64,000 bases of DNA, from positions 216,618 through 280,617 of the forward strand of contig NZ_FZPH01000006.1 of assembly GCF_900188485.1 (NCBI RefSeq). Reading direction: 5' to 3'. The notes under the pieces are model-generated. The model searched no databases. It saw only the letters and a list, made by a program, of their open reading frames with translations, and was not told the DNA's origin. Source of the stretch: Asanoa hainanensis (GTDB lineage: Bacteria; Actinomycetota; Actinomycetes; Mycobacteriales; Micromonosporaceae). Of the stretch, positions 28,269 through 37,604 are shown piece by piece (the first letter of the stretch is position 1; every line of letters starts with the position of its first letter). The position numbers and the translations under genes are program-made.

Positions 28269-29051
28269 CTAGTCGACGACTGCGCCGCCGGAGGCGTTCA
28301 GGACCGTGCCAGTCAGGGCTCGGGCGCGGTCGGAGGCGACAAACGCGGCCAGTTCGGCGACCCGGTTGACGGTCAAGGGCTCGCCGAGCGGGCTTCCGGC
28401 GCCGGCTGCCTCGACCACCTGCTCGAACGACATGCCGAGGCGGGCCGCGGCATCGCGCCACATGCGTTCGGTCAGGGAACCGAGGCGGGTCGCTGTTTCG
28501 GGGATGCCGGTCAGCCGGAGGCAGACCACCCGGGTGCCGCGCGGGCCGAGTTCGGCGGCGAGTTGGCGGGTCATCGTCTCCACTGCCGCCGACGCGCTGC
28601 CGAATGGGCCCGTCGTCGCGACCGGCACGCGGGCCATGGGGGTCGAAAGCATGATGATCACACCGTCGGTCATGTGTACGGCGGCGGCTTTGGCGATGTT
28701 GAATGCCGCTCGCACCGCATCGGCGATGGGTTGGACGACCGTGTCCGCACTCATTTCGATCAAGGGCATTCCTTGTGCTCCGCCTTCGAGAGCGACCGCG
28801 TTGACGCAGATGTCCAGGTTGCCGACCTGAGCGGCGTACGCGTTCACCGCCGCCTCGTCGAGCACATCCAGCACCTTTGTCTCGGCCGGCTCGCGGCCGA
28901 GCGTGCCGATGTCGGCGGCCACCGCCTCGAGCGCGGGGCCAGTTCGGCCTACGAGATGGACCAGAGCACCTTGACCTGCGAAGACGCGAGCGATCTCGCC
29001 GCCGATCGCGCCGCCACCGCCGTACACGATCGCCTTTTTGTGAACGAGCAT
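28269..29051 (-). CDS. atypical SDR lacking the Tyr-Lys pair
   Basis: 260 residues from ATG 29051 with GGAGG upstream. The Rossmann start AIVYGGGGAIGGEIARVF and the C-terminal LTGTVLNASGGAVVD are SDR-like. In the catalytic region, where YxxxK is expected, the sequence reads TGPFGSASAAVETM: Tyr is Phe and Lys is Ala. It is therefore probably not a standard oxidoreductase; binding or a changed mechanism is possible. Divergent from galE. Confidence 0.82.
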   Translation of the reverse strand: MLVHKKAIVYGGGGAIGGEIARVFAGQGALVHLVGRTGPALEAVAADIGTLGREPAETKVLDVLDEAAVNAYAAQVGNLDICVNAVALEGGAQGMPLIEMSADTVVQPIADAVRAAFNIAKAAAVHMTDGVIIMLSTPMARVPVATTGPFGSASAAVETMTRQLAAELGPRGTRVVCLRLTGIPETATRLGSLTERMWRDAAARLGMSFEQVVEAAGAGSPLGEPLTVNRVAELAAFVASDRARALTGTVLNASGGAVVD

Positions 29052-29150
29052 CAGCGTTCCTCCGAGCAGTATTCGTAGATCATCTCCCGCGTTACGGCGA
29101 CATTTCCGGCGATTGCTCATCGCGGATGCCGCAGGGGGCTCTCGTGGCCC

Positions 29151-29156
29151 TAGGGT
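29151..29156 (+). promoter_or_regulatory. probable -10 of a leaderless galE transcript
   Basis: TAGGGT lies seven bases before the galE ATG, with no Shine-Dalgarno between. Same spacing as at the SDR gene (27227) and the ABC exporter gene (34960). Confidence 0.45.
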
Positions 29157-29163
29157 CAGACCC

Positions 29164-30153
29164 ATGAAGTTGCTCGTGACCGGCGGAGCCGGCTATATCG
29201 GGTCTGTTGTCGTGCATCAACTGCTCGACGCCGGCCACACGGTCGAGGTCATCGACGACCTGTCGACCGGGCACGTCGGTTCGCTGCCGGGGGAGGTCAT
29301 GCTGCACAAACGCGACCTCCATGAGGTCGGCGAGGTGCTGACACCCAACGCGGGATTCGACGGCGTGCTGCACTTCGCGGCCAAGATCGCCGCTGGCGAG
29401 TCGGTGGAGCGACCCGAGCTCTACTGGCACACCAACGTCGCCGGCTCGCTTGCCCTGCTCGACGCGATCCGCGTGGCCGGCGTACAACGTCTGGTGTTCA
29501 GCTCGACCGCCGCTGTCTACGGCAACCCGAGCACGCTTCCGATCACGGAGCAGGCGACGGTCGCGCCGACCAACCCGTACGGCTGGACCAAGCTCGCCGT
29601 CGACATGGCCATCGCGCACGCGGTCAAGGCGCACCAGCTCGGCGCGACCAGCCTGCGCTACTTCAACGTGGCCGGCGCCGCGCTCGACGGCCCGATCCCG
29701 CTCGGCGAATGCCACGAGCCGGAGACCCACCTGATCCCGGCCGCGCTCGAGGTGGCCGCCGGCCTGCGACCGAGCCTGCGGATCTTCGGTGGCGACTACC
29801 CGACCCGCGACGGTACGTGTGTGCGCGACTACATCCACATCGAGGACCTCGCCGCCGCGCACCTGCTCGCCCTGGAGGCAATTGACCCAGGTCGACACAA
29901 GATCTACAACTTGGGCAACGGAAAGGGCTTCTCCAACCTGCAGATCGTCGAAATGGTCCGCGCTGTGACGGGCGAGGAGGTGAAGGTCTCACCCGCTCCA
30001 CGGCGCGCCGGAGACCCGGCTACGCTCATCGCGTCGTCGGTCCGGGCACGCGCTGAGCTGGGCTGGGTCGCCGCGAAGCCCGACCTGGCATCGATCGTGG
30101 GGGACGCATGGACCTTCTTCCAGACGCGCCGCATCGCCGGCTCAACCGGCTGA
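29164..30153 (+). CDS. galE: UDP-glucose 4-epimerase
   Basis: 329 residues. Extended SDR with [10 protein letters not shown] at the N-terminus, STAAVYG, and the YGWTK catalytic pair ([11 protein letters not shown]). The sugar-binding end has RYFNVAGA and [12 protein letters not shown]. Interconverts UDP-glucose and UDP-galactose in the Leloir pathway. The galT gene begins inside its last 46 bases in another frame, which strongly couples them. Confidence 0.94.
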   Translation: MKLLVTGGAGYIGSVVVHQLLDAGHTVEVIDDLSTGHVGSLPGEVMLHKRDLHEVGEVLTPNAGFDGVLHFAAKIAAGESVERPELYWHTNVAGSLALLDAIRVAGVQRLVFSSTAAVYGNPSTLPITEQATVAPTNPYGWTKLAVDMAIAHAVKAHQLGATSLRYFNVAGAALDGPIPLGECHEPETHLIPAALEVAAGLRPSLRIFGGDYPTRDGTCVRDYIHIEDLAAAHLLALEAIDPGRHKIYNLGNGKGFSNLQIVEMVRAVTGEEVKVSPAPRRAGDPATLIASSVRARAELGWVAAKPDLASIVGDAWTFFQTRRIAGSTG

Positions 30154-31121
30154 CCGGCGAATGGGTTCTGGTCTCACCGCACCGCACGGCTCGCCCATGG
30201 CAGGGCCAGGTCGAGGAGACGACACAGGAGAAGCGCCCCGAGTACGACCCGTCCTGCTACCTGTGCCCCGGTAACACCCGCGCCGGCGGGGTCAAGACGC
30301 CGGTGTACGACTCGACGTACGTGTTCGACAACGACTTCGCCGCCCTGCTGCCCGAAGCGGCGGGCGGCGGGGTCGACGACGGCCTGTTGGTCGCGCGGCC
30401 GGAGCGCGGGCTCTGCCGGGTCGTGTGTTTCTCGCCCCGGCACGACCTGACGCTCGGCGGGATGTCGCAACCGGCGCTTCGCACGGTGGTCGACACCTGG
30501 GCAGACCAGTACGCGGAGCTCGGCGCCCTCGACTGGGTCGGGCACGTGCAGATCTTCGAGAACCGCGGCGCGATGATGGGTGCCAGCAACCCCCATCCGC
30601 ACGGCCAGATCTGGGCGACCGAGAGCCTGCCCAACGAGCCGGCGAAGGAGCTCGCGCAGCAGGCGGAGTACACCGGCGACTGCCTGCTCTGCGACTATCT
30701 CGCCGCCGAGCTGGGCGACGGCTCGCGGATCGTCGACAGCAACGAGCATTTCGTCTCGCTGGTGCCGTTCTGGGCGGTGTGGCCGTTCGAGACGCTGGTG
30801 CTGCCCCGAGTTCATCACGGATCGTTGACCGATCTCGACGGTACGGACCGCGACGGGCTGGCCGACATCCTCGGCCGGGTAACCCGGCGCTACGACCGGC
30901 TGTTCGGCATCACGTTCCCGTACTCGATGGGCTTCCACCAGCGTCCGACCGACGGCGGCGACCACCCGAAGGCCCACCTGCACGCCCACTTCTACCCGCC
31001 GCTGCTGCGGTCGGCGACCGTCCGCAAGTTCATGGTCGGCTTCGAGCTGCTCGCCCAGCCGCAGCGGGACATCACGCCGGAGAGCGCGGCCCAGCGGCTG
31101 CGCGACCTCGACAGCGATTGA
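30108..31121 (+). CDS. galT: galactose-1-phosphate uridylyltransferase
   Basis: 337 residues. HIT-superfamily enzyme with the active-site motif [10 protein letters not shown]; the Cys pair CYLCPG and later CLLCDY suggest the structural metal site. The final part [11 protein letters not shown] is also conserved. It transfers UMP between glucose-1-P and galactose-1-P. The ATG 30108 overlaps galE by 46 bases. No galK is seen downstream. Confidence 0.95.
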   Translation: MDLLPDAPHRRLNRLTGEWVLVSPHRTARPWQGQVEETTQEKRPEYDPSCYLCPGNTRAGGVKTPVYDSTYVFDNDFAALLPEAAGGGVDDGLLVARPERGLCRVVCFSPRHDLTLGGMSQPALRTVVDTWADQYAELGALDWVGHVQIFENRGAMMGASNPHPHGQIWATESLPNEPAKELAQQAEYTGDCLLCDYLAAELGDGSRIVDSNEHFVSLVPFWAVWPFETLVLPRVHHGSLTDLDGTDRDGLADILGRVTRRYDRLFGITFPYSMGFHQRPTDGGDHPKAHLHAHFYPPLLRSATVRKFMVGFELLAQPQRDITPESAAQRLRDLDSD

Positions 31122-31151
31122 CTTTCCCCGCGGTCGGGTAATTGACCGACC

Positions 31152-32072
31152 ATGGGGCTCTCGGCTGACGAGCGCGCGCAACTCCGGTCCAATGTGGAGC
31201 AACGTCCGACCGCACCGATGCGGTGGATCCTGCTCGCGATGTTGGTCGGGTTCGGCGCGCTGGCGGCCATCTTCGCGGCGCGAGGTGGCACGAGCGAGCT
31301 ATCCCGACCGTGGAACATCGTCCTGCCGCTGCTCCCGTTCGCGGTCCTCGTCGCGTTGTCCGCGCCGCTGCTCATCCGCGGCCATCGCCGGTCGGGCACG
31401 CCGCTGGTCGAAGGCGCCGATGCCAGGACGCGGCGGGCCGTGACCCGGGCGATCCGTGCGGGCTATGGGCCCGACTCGCGCATCGATGACCTTGTGGTCG
31501 ACCTGCGTGAGCAGGGAACGGCCCGGCAGCTTGGCCTGGCCGCGACCGTCCAGGTGGTAGGGGCGCTCGGGATCGGCGCCGCGGCCGTCGTCGCCGACGA
31601 GCCGATCGCGCGTGTGCTGCTCGCGCTGGCCACCCTAGCCCTGCTGGCGTCGGCCGGTCTGCTGTTCCAGCGTCAGCGCCAACTGCTCGCCTACCGACCC
31701 ACCACGGGTCCCGCGACAGACCGCAGCAACGTGCCACTTCCCACGACCGGCCACACCAACCTGCCGCGGTTGAGGCGTCCGGCGTCCACCCACGAGGACG
31801 TGCTGCCTCCGTCCACCGGCCACGACAGCGTGCCCCTGGTCACGGACTCCGCAACCGGACGCGGCAACGGACCGCCAACCGGGACCGACCACGGTGACAC
31901 CCAACCGGTCGCGCGTCCCGCGACCGCCCACGAGAACGTGGCGCCTCCGGCCACGGGCCATAGCAGCGGAACGTCCGCCACTAGTTCGGCAACCGCCCTC
32001 AGCGCCGCGCCGCCAGCCGCGACCGACCAAAGCAACACAACCGTTGACGCGGACCGCGACCGCGGGCGATAA
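31152..32072 (+). CDS. membrane protein with low-complexity Thr/Pro/His tail
   Basis: 306 residues. Four hydrophobic helices at about 20-41, 54-76, 133-155 and 158-178, and a soluble loop around 90-125 (RAVTRAIRAGYGPDSRIDDL). From residue ~180 the chain is built of decayed repeats such as TTGHTN, STGHDSVP, TATAHENV. The same DNA repeat continues past the stop in another reading frame, so the tail is set by repeat DNA rather than by a protein fold. A 6-bp hairpin (31132-31137 with 31146-31151) touches the ATG and no Shine-Dalgarno is visible. Function unknown. Confidence 0.7.
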   Translation: MGLSADERAQLRSNVEQRPTAPMRWILLAMLVGFGALAAIFAARGGTSELSRPWNIVLPLLPFAVLVALSAPLLIRGHRRSGTPLVEGADARTRRAVTRAIRAGYGPDSRIDDLVVDLREQGTARQLGLAATVQVVGALGIGAAAVVADEPIARVLLALATLALLASAGLLFQRQRQLLAYRPTTGPATDRSNVPLPTTGHTNLPRLRRPASTHEDVLPPSTGHDSVPLVTDSATGRGNGPPTGTDHGDTQPVARPATAHENVAPPATGHSSGTSATSSATALSAAPPAATDQSNTTVDADRDRGR

Positions 32073-32340
32073 CGCGGCGGCTCCCGCCGCAGACCACAGC
32101 GACGCGACAAAGCTCATAGGCTCGGCGAGGGCCCCGGTTACGCGCCGCCAGCCGCGACCGACCGCGGCAACGCCCCCACTGGCCATCCTGACCGGGATCG
32201 ACCACGACAACGTGCCGCCTCCCGCCACCGACGACGGCAACCGGACGCCAGCCTCGGGTTCCGCGACCGGTCTCAGCAACAGAACGCCGACCGCGACCGA
32301 CCACGGCGACGGACCGCCGGCCGCTGTGAAGGGCGATTGA
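31690..32340. repeat. degenerate repeat tract across a gene end
   Basis: Short repeats of the type GCGACCGACCACGGCAACG recur through the last ~380 coding bases of the membrane-protein gene and through 32073-32340. A 22-base piece, GCGCCGCCAGCCGCGACCGA and two more bases, is exact at 32007-32028 and 32142-32163 (135 apart). Read in the second frame, the downstream part resembles the coded tail, consistent with a frameshift inside the array or with repeats not under protein selection. Confidence 0.65.
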
Positions 32341-32365
32341 CAGCGGCCGGGCGGAGCTCCGGTCG

Positions 32366-34762
32366 TCAGCTGGCATATACCTCCAGCTCGGATAGCTGGC
32401 CTGCCGGCCAACCTGTGTTCGCGGTGATGTTGACCCGCACGTACCGGGTCGAGGACGCGGTGAAGGTGACGGTCACCGCGTTGCCGTTCGCCGGGTTGAA
32501 CACCCGTCCGGCGGAACCGGAAAGGGTGCTCCAGGAGGACCCGTTGGTGCTGCCCTGGATCGACAGGGTCTGGGTGCGGGTCTGCCAGGCGGTCTGGGGC
32601 GGCAGTTTGAGCACGACCCGGCCCACCGAGGTCGCCGCGCCGAGGTCAACCTGCACCCATTGCGGGAACACGTTGTTGGGGCTCTCCCAGTAGCTGTTCG
32701 CGTTGCCGTCGACGACGTTGCCCGAGCCGTAGCTCTGTACGTGGCCGCTCTCCGCGGTCGCCTTGCCCTGGGCGAGGTTGGTGTTCGCCGGCGGCGCGTT
32801 GGTCGTCGTGGTGACCACATTGGAGGCGCCGGAGACGTTGCCGGCGTTGTCGCGGGCGACCACCGAGAAGCTGTAGCTCGTGTTCGGCGTCAGGCCAGTG
32901 ACCGTGTGCGACGTGCCACTCGGCGAACCGACCACACTGCTGCCCTGCCGCACGTCATAGCCGACCACCGTGCCGTCGTCGGTCGACGCCGTCCACGACA
33001 GCGAGACACTGGTCGTGGTCTTGCCGGTCACGGTCAGGTTGCTCGGCGCGGTGGGCGGGCTGCCGGGGTTGCCGGTGCCGCCGTAGACCTCGAACTGCGC
33101 CACCTGGGCGGCCGGCCAGCCGGTGTTCCCGCTGATCGTCAGGCGGACATAGCGAGCCAGCGAGGCCAGCACCGTCAGCGTCGCGGTGTTGCCGGAAGCC
33201 GGGTTGAACGTCACCCCGGCGCTCGGCGCGAGGGTCCCCCACTGCGAGCCGTTGGTGCTGCCCTGGACCAGGATCGTCTGGGTGCGAGTCTCCCAGCCGG
33301 GCGGCAACTTGAGCACGACCTGGTTGACCTGGACGGAGCTGCCGAGATCGACCTGGAGCCACTGCGGGAACGCGTTGTTGGCGCTCTCCCAGTAGCTGCC
33401 GACGTTGGCGTCGACGACGTTGCCAGCGACGAAGCCGCCGTTCTGGGAGCTGGCCGAGGTCGGCTTGTTGAGTGCCAGGTTGCCGGTCGGCGGGGCCGGT
33501 GGGCCGGTGCCGTTGTCGGGCTGCGTGGGCCGGGTGGCGGTCAGGGCGAGCTGGCCCTTGAGCATCCGGCCGCCGTCGGCGGTGATCCGCAGGTAGTAGT
33601 CCGACGTGCAGAACGTGCCGTCCTCGTCCAAAGCCCGGATGCCAGCCCCGGCCGGCGTGGTCGCCTGCGTCTCGGAGGTCTTGGCGATCTGGTTGCCTTC
33701 GTTGTACTCGTCGAACATCGACACGTAGAGGCCAGCCGCGCCCAGCCGGATCATGTTGTAGAGATGCCGCCAGTAGAAGTCACCGTGCCGGCGATGCCCC
33801 GACGACAGGTCTCCCGGCATCACGCACGGCTGGTAGTCGATCCCGTTGGCGTTGCAGTCGGCCTGGTCCGGGACATTGACGTTCGTGTAGAACGAGTCCA
33901 GGCCCGCCAGGTCGCCGGTGCGGCCGACCATCCACGGCGAGATCATGTTGAACGCGTGGTAGACCTCGGAGAAGCCGGGACGCGAGTCGTTGATCCCCTG
34001 CCGCCAGTAGGTCGGGACCCCGCCGATCACGTAACAGCCCTGCGCCTTGAACCAGTTGACGACATCGAGGCAGGCGGCGGGTGCGAACGGGCGCCCGTCG
34101 TCGTTGAAGCCGAAGCCCCAGATGCAGACGACCGGTTTGCCGTTCTGCCGGGCGTACGCGGCCGACGCGGTATGTGCCGACATCTTGGTGGACCAGTCGG
34201 TCTTGATCTGCGACTGCATGCTGGTCCAGCTCGTGACGTCGTACATGATGTAGAACTTGCGCCCGTACTTCTCGGCCGCGGCGCGTACCTTCTGCGCCAT
34301 CGTGTCGCGGGTCGGGCCCTCGTCGCCGAACGGGTTGAAGCGCTGCAGCGCGGCGGTGTCGCAGTTGTACTGCTGCATCCACTTGAAATGCGTGTCGACC
34401 GTCTGGTCGTCGTACGACGAGAACAACTGCGCCGGCTGCCCATTGCCCAGATTCGGGTACGCGGTCGAATAACCACTCGTGTACTCGCGCATGTCCGGCC
34501 ACGACACGATCGTCGTGTTCGACGGCGACGGCGGCTGGAACCGGTCCCGCGACCAATGCCACCACCCACCGATCGGCGCACCGTCACCCGGACAGGCGAA
34601 CCACCCCTGATAGCCGACAGAGACCTTGCCAACCACGTCACCCGGCGGGCTCGCCGCGCTGGCCGGACTGGCCAGGACGGCAGCCAGTTCGGTGGTGGAG
34701 ACGGCGGCCAGGGCGGACCCGGCGGCCACTGAGGTCACGAATCTTCGGCGCGAGACCGCCAT
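32366..34762 (-). CDS. secreted GH71/99-like hydrolase with two discoidin domains and Fn3
   Basis: 798 residues from ATG 34762, preceded by AAGGAG. The N-terminus MAVSRRRFVTSVAAGS is a Tat signal. The catalytic-type domain (about 45-420) opens with VGYQGWFACPGDG and GGWWHWSRD, as in GH71/99-like proteins; it includes FNDDGRPFAP and SMFDEYNEGNQ. A discoidin (F5/8 type C) domain follows at about 434-560, an Fn3 at ~570-650 and a second discoidin to the end. It probably binds and acts on an extracellular polysaccharide; the exact substrate is unknown. The open frame extends far upstream, but the Tat signal fixes this start. Confidence 0.87.
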   Translation of the reverse strand: MAVSRRRFVTSVAAGSALAAVSTTELAAVLASPASAASPPGDVVGKVSVGYQGWFACPGDGAPIGGWWHWSRDRFQPPSPSNTTIVSWPDMREYTSGYSTAYPNLGNGQPAQLFSSYDDQTVDTHFKWMQQYNCDTAALQRFNPFGDEGPTRDTMAQKVRAAAEKYGRKFYIMYDVTSWTSMQSQIKTDWSTKMSAHTASAAYARQNGKPVVCIWGFGFNDDGRPFAPAACLDVVNWFKAQGCYVIGGVPTYWRQGINDSRPGFSEVYHAFNMISPWMVGRTGDLAGLDSFYTNVNVPDQADCNANGIDYQPCVMPGDLSSGHRRHGDFYWRHLYNMIRLGAAGLYVSMFDEYNEGNQIAKTSETQATTPAGAGIRALDEDGTFCTSDYYLRITADGGRMLKGQLALTATRPTQPDNGTGPPAPPTGNLALNKPTSASSQNGGFVAGNVVDANVGSYWESANNAFPQWLQVDLGSSVQVNQVVLKLPPGWETRTQTILVQGSTNGSQWGTLAPSAGVTFNPASGNTATLTVLASLARYVRLTISGNTGWPAAQVAQFEVYGGTGNPGSPPTAPSNLTVTGKTTTSVSLSWTASTDDGTVVGYDVRQGSSVVGSPSGTSHTVTGLTPNTSYSFSVVARDNAGNVSGASNVVTTTTNAPPANTNLAQGKATAESGHVQSYGSGNVVDGNANSYWESPNNVFPQWVQVDLGAATSVGRVVLKLPPQTAWQTRTQTLSIQGSTNGSSWSTLSGSAGRVFNPANGNAVTVTFTASSTRYVRVNITANTGWPAGQLSELEVYAS

Positions 34763-34843
34763 GTCTACCGCTCCTTGGGGGGTCGGGACGGATCGACGGT
34801 CATCGTCGCAGGACACGACGCGATCACGCAATACTCGTACGCT

Positions 34844-34965
34844 TTCTTGCAATGTCTTGACAGCCGGCGCGCAAGAATCGACAGCTAGCCATCGGACCGC
34901 ATGGCGATCGAATATTTTCGGGCCGGTGTTAAGTTCTTGCTCCACTCTGCCCGGTTTTCTACGAT
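34844..34965. promoter_or_regulatory. TTCTTGC repeats and ABC-exporter promoter
   Basis: TTCTTGC at 34844-34850 pairs with GCAAGAA at 34871-34877, enclosing TTGACA (34857-34862). A third TTCTTGC lies at 34934-34940. For the plus-strand exporter, TTGCTC 34937-34942, a 17-base gap and TACGAT 34960-34965 form a promoter seven bases from the ATG (leaderless). The repeats may be operators shared by the divergent hydrolase and exporter genes. Confidence 0.5.
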
Positions 34966-34972
34966 CATCGCC

Positions 34973-35926
34973 ATGCCCGATGTCCTCGTAGAGGCGGCCG
35001 GCCTCGTCAAGCGCTACCCGCCGCGCGACCGTCACGGCACGGCGTTCACCGCGGTCGACGGCATCGACTTCGTCCTGCGGCGCGGCGAGTCGTTCGGCTT
35101 CCTGGGCCCGAACGGTGCCGGCAAGTCGTCGACGATGCGGATGATCGCGTGCGTGTCGCCGCCGACGTCGGGCACGCTGCGGGTGCTCGGCATGGACCCG
35201 CTCACCCAGGGCCGCGAGATTCGGGCCCGGCTCGGTGTCGTGCCGCAGGACGACGCGCTCGACCGGGACCTCACTGTCCTGGAGAACCTGCTGATCTACG
35301 GTCGCTATTTCGGGCTGCCCAAGGCGACCATCGCCACCCGCAGCGCGCGGCTGCTGGAGTTCGCCCAACTCGCGGAACGGGGCGGCGAACGGGTCGACGC
35401 GCTCTCCGGCGGCATGCGGCGGCGACTCACCATCGCCCGCTCGCTGATCAACGAGCCGGAGATCCTGCTCCTGGACGAGCCCACGACGGGGCTCGACCCG
35501 CAGGCCCGTCACGTGCTGTGGGATCGGCTGTTCCGGCTCAAACAGCAGGGCGTCAGCCTGATCCTGACCACGCACTACATGGACGAAGCCGAGCAGCTCT
35601 GCGACCGACTGGTGGTGATGGACAAGGGCCACATCGTCGCCCAGGGCTCGCCGGCCGAGCTGATCGCGGCGCACTCGACGAAAGAGGTGCTCGAGTTGCG
35701 CTTCGAGATCGGCGAGCAGGACAAAGCCGTGGCGAAACTTCGTGACGCCACGATCCGCGACCGGTTGGAGGAGCTGCCCGACCGGGTGCTCTGGTACACC
35801 GCCGAAGGCGAGGCGGCGCTGGCGGTCGTCCATCAGATCGGCCTGCGACCGGCCACGGCGATGGTGCGGCGGGCCAGTCTCGAAGACGTGTTCCTCGCGC
35901 TCACCGGCCGGACGTTGGTGGACTGA
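34973..35926 (+). CDS. ABC transporter ATP-binding protein
   Basis: 317 residues. Walker A GPNGAGKSS, signature LSGGMRRRLTIARSL, Walker B ILLLDEPTTGLDPQ and switch His in TTHYMDE. The Gln loop reads VVPQDDALD. The C-terminal ~80 residues are the extension seen in drug/polysaccharide export (DrrA/NodI-like) ATPases. It ends exactly where the first permease begins (TGATGG), so the exporter is one operon. Substrate unknown. Confidence 0.93.
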   Translation: MPDVLVEAAGLVKRYPPRDRHGTAFTAVDGIDFVLRRGESFGFLGPNGAGKSSTMRMIACVSPPTSGTLRVLGMDPLTQGREIRARLGVVPQDDALDRDLTVLENLLIYGRYFGLPKATIATRSARLLEFAQLAERGGERVDALSGGMRRRLTIARSLINEPEILLLDEPTTGLDPQARHVLWDRLFRLKQQGVSLILTTHYMDEAEQLCDRLVVMDKGHIVAQGSPAELIAAHSTKEVLELRFEIGEQDKAVAKLRDATIRDRLEELPDRVLWYTAEGEAALAVVHQIGLRPATAMVRRASLEDVFLALTGRTLVD

Positions 35927-36705
35927 TGGCGACCGCTGACGCGATGGCGCTGCGGGCCTTCCAGTACTGGATCCTCCGGTACCGCCGCACGTGGCGCGGC
36001 ACCGTGGTGATCAGCATCGCGAACCCGTTGCTGTTCCTCGTAGCGATCGGCGTCGGTCTGGGCCGGCTGGTCGGCCCCGACGCGGCGGCCCTCGGCGGCG
36101 TCGACTACCTGGCGTTCTTCGCACCCGGGATCCTCGCCGCGGCCGCCATGCAGAACGGCATCATCGAGGCCGCCTTCCCGGTAGCGGTCAACCGCGGACC
36201 CGGCGGCGCCTACCCGGTGGCAGCCGGCACCCCGCTCGAACCCGAAGACATCCTGCACGGTCATCTCCTCTTCATGGCCTCGCGCGTGGTGCTGAGCGCG
36301 GCGGTGTTCGTGGCGGTGATGGTCGCGTTCGGTGCGGCGCGCTCCCCGCTGGTGCTGCTGACGTTGCCGGCCGCGGCCCTCACCGCGATGGCGTTCGCGC
36401 TGCCGTCGGCGGCGTGGGCGGTGACGCTCACCGACATCCGGCCGGTGAACGGCATCTTCAAATGGGTGGTGATGCCGCTCTACCTGTTCTCCGGCACGTT
36501 CTTCGCGGTGGAGCAACTGCCAGCGGTGGTACGGCCGATCGTCTACGCGACTCCGCTGTGGCACGGCGTCGACCTGTGCCGCTCACTGAGCCTCGGCACC
36601 GTGTCGTGGCCGCTCGCGCTCGTCCACATCGGATATCTGACGTGCCTGTGCGGGCTCGGTTACCTGATGGCCCGCCGCCTGTACCGGCGTCATCTCCACG
36701 CGTGA
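35926..36705 (+). CDS. ABC-2 type exporter permease 1
   Basis: 259 residues with about six membrane helices. ABC-2 (NodJ/DrrB-like) pattern: LRYRRTWRGTVVISIANPLLFLVAIGVGLG near the N-terminus, then YLAFFAPGILAAAAMQNG, and the C-terminal FSGTFFAVEQLP. It shares one base with the ATPase stop. Forms a heterodimeric channel with the next gene product. Confidence 0.9.
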   Translation: MATADAMALRAFQYWILRYRRTWRGTVVISIANPLLFLVAIGVGLGRLVGPDAAALGGVDYLAFFAPGILAAAAMQNGIIEAAFPVAVNRGPGGAYPVAAGTPLEPEDILHGHLLFMASRVVLSAAVFVAVMVAFGAARSPLVLLTLPAAALTAMAFALPSAAWAVTLTDIRPVNGIFKWVVMPLYLFSGTFFAVEQLPAVVRPIVYATPLWHGVDLCRSLSLGTVSWPLALVHIGYLTCLCGLGYLMARRLYRRHLHA

Positions 36706-36719
36706 AGGGAAGCCGAACC

Positions 36720-37475
36720 GTGTCGTCCGCCCACCTGATCGTCGTGCGCCATCTCTGGGTCCTGCGCCACGGCCGGCCGTGGAACCTCGTCGTGAACGGC
36801 ATCTTCGAGCCCTTCCTCTATCTCCTGTCGATCGGTGTCGGCATCGGCCAGCTCGTCAGCGGCGAGTCCGGTGCGACGGCCTACGCCGCTTTCGTGGCGC
36901 CCGCCCTGCTCGCCACGTCGGCGATGAACAGCGCGGTCAACGAGACGACGAACAACGTGTGGTGGCGGGTCCGGTTCGACAAGATCTACGACGCGATCGT
37001 CACCACGCCCATGCGGATCGGTGACATCGCGTTAGGTGAGATCGCCGCGTCGGTGCTGCGCAGCACGCTCTCGTCGACCTGCTTCTTCGTCGTCATCCTC
37101 GCGCTCGGCATGGTGCACTCGGCGTGGGCGGTGCTCGCAGTTCCGGCCGCCGTGCTGATCGCGTACGCCTTCTCCGCCGCGGGCCTGGCCGCCGCCACGT
37201 ATATCCGCGAGCCGCACCACCACCAGTACCTGCAGCTCGTCATGCTCCCGATGTTCCTTTTCGCGACCACCTTCTATCCGTTGTCGATCTATCCACCGGT
37301 GCTCCAGGCACTGGTCGCGGCGCTGCCGCTCTACCAGAGCATCGAGCTCATGCGGGGTCTGACCACGGGCGACATCGGCATGGGCATGCTCGCCGCCGTT
37401 GCCTATCTGCTGGTCATGGGCACTGGCGCCACCTGGCTCGCGCGTCGCCGGCTTGCCGGTCTCCTGTTGACCTGA
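36720..37475 (+). CDS. ABC-2 type exporter permease 2
   Basis: 251 residues from GTG 36720, with AAGGGA upstream; GTG 36702, overlapping the previous stop, is an in-frame alternative. About six helices; NLVVNGIFEPFLYLLSIGVGIGQLV and the closing MFLFATTFYPLSIYPP match the NodJ-like family and mirror permease 1. With the ATPase it completes a three-gene exporter. Confidence 0.9.
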   Translation: MSSAHLIVVRHLWVLRHGRPWNLVVNGIFEPFLYLLSIGVGIGQLVSGESGATAYAAFVAPALLATSAMNSAVNETTNNVWWRVRFDKIYDAIVTTPMRIGDIALGEIAASVLRSTLSSTCFFVVILALGMVHSAWAVLAVPAAVLIAYAFSAAGLAAATYIREPHHHQYLQLVMLPMFLFATTFYPLSIYPPVLQALVAALPLYQSIELMRGLTTGDIGMGMLAAVAYLLVMGTGATWLARRRLAGLLLT

Positions 37476-37545
37476 CCCTCGGCCGACTCGTTGCACACCG
37501 TGACGGCACGTTGCCGGGCTGCGAATCCGGGCTCCGCCCGCCCTG

Positions 37546-37574
37546 TTGCCGATCGAGGACTGTGGCGGTAGGAC
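37546..37574 (+). promoter_or_regulatory. promoter of the gamma-glutamyltransferase gene
   Basis: TTGCCG at 37546-37551, a 17-base spacer and TAGGAC at 37569-37574, 30 bases before the ATG. GGGAGGGG serves as ribosome-binding site at about 37593-37600. Confidence 0.5.
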
Positions 37575-37604
37575 ATAGAGACGCATGCTGATCCGGGAGG
37601 GGCA

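Noticed and set aside
32366-35833. Very long minus-strand open frame of about 1155 codons
   Set aside because: The part upstream of 34762 is antisense to the ABC ATPase gene and lacks protein-like features. The Tat signal and AAGGAG fix the start at 34762.
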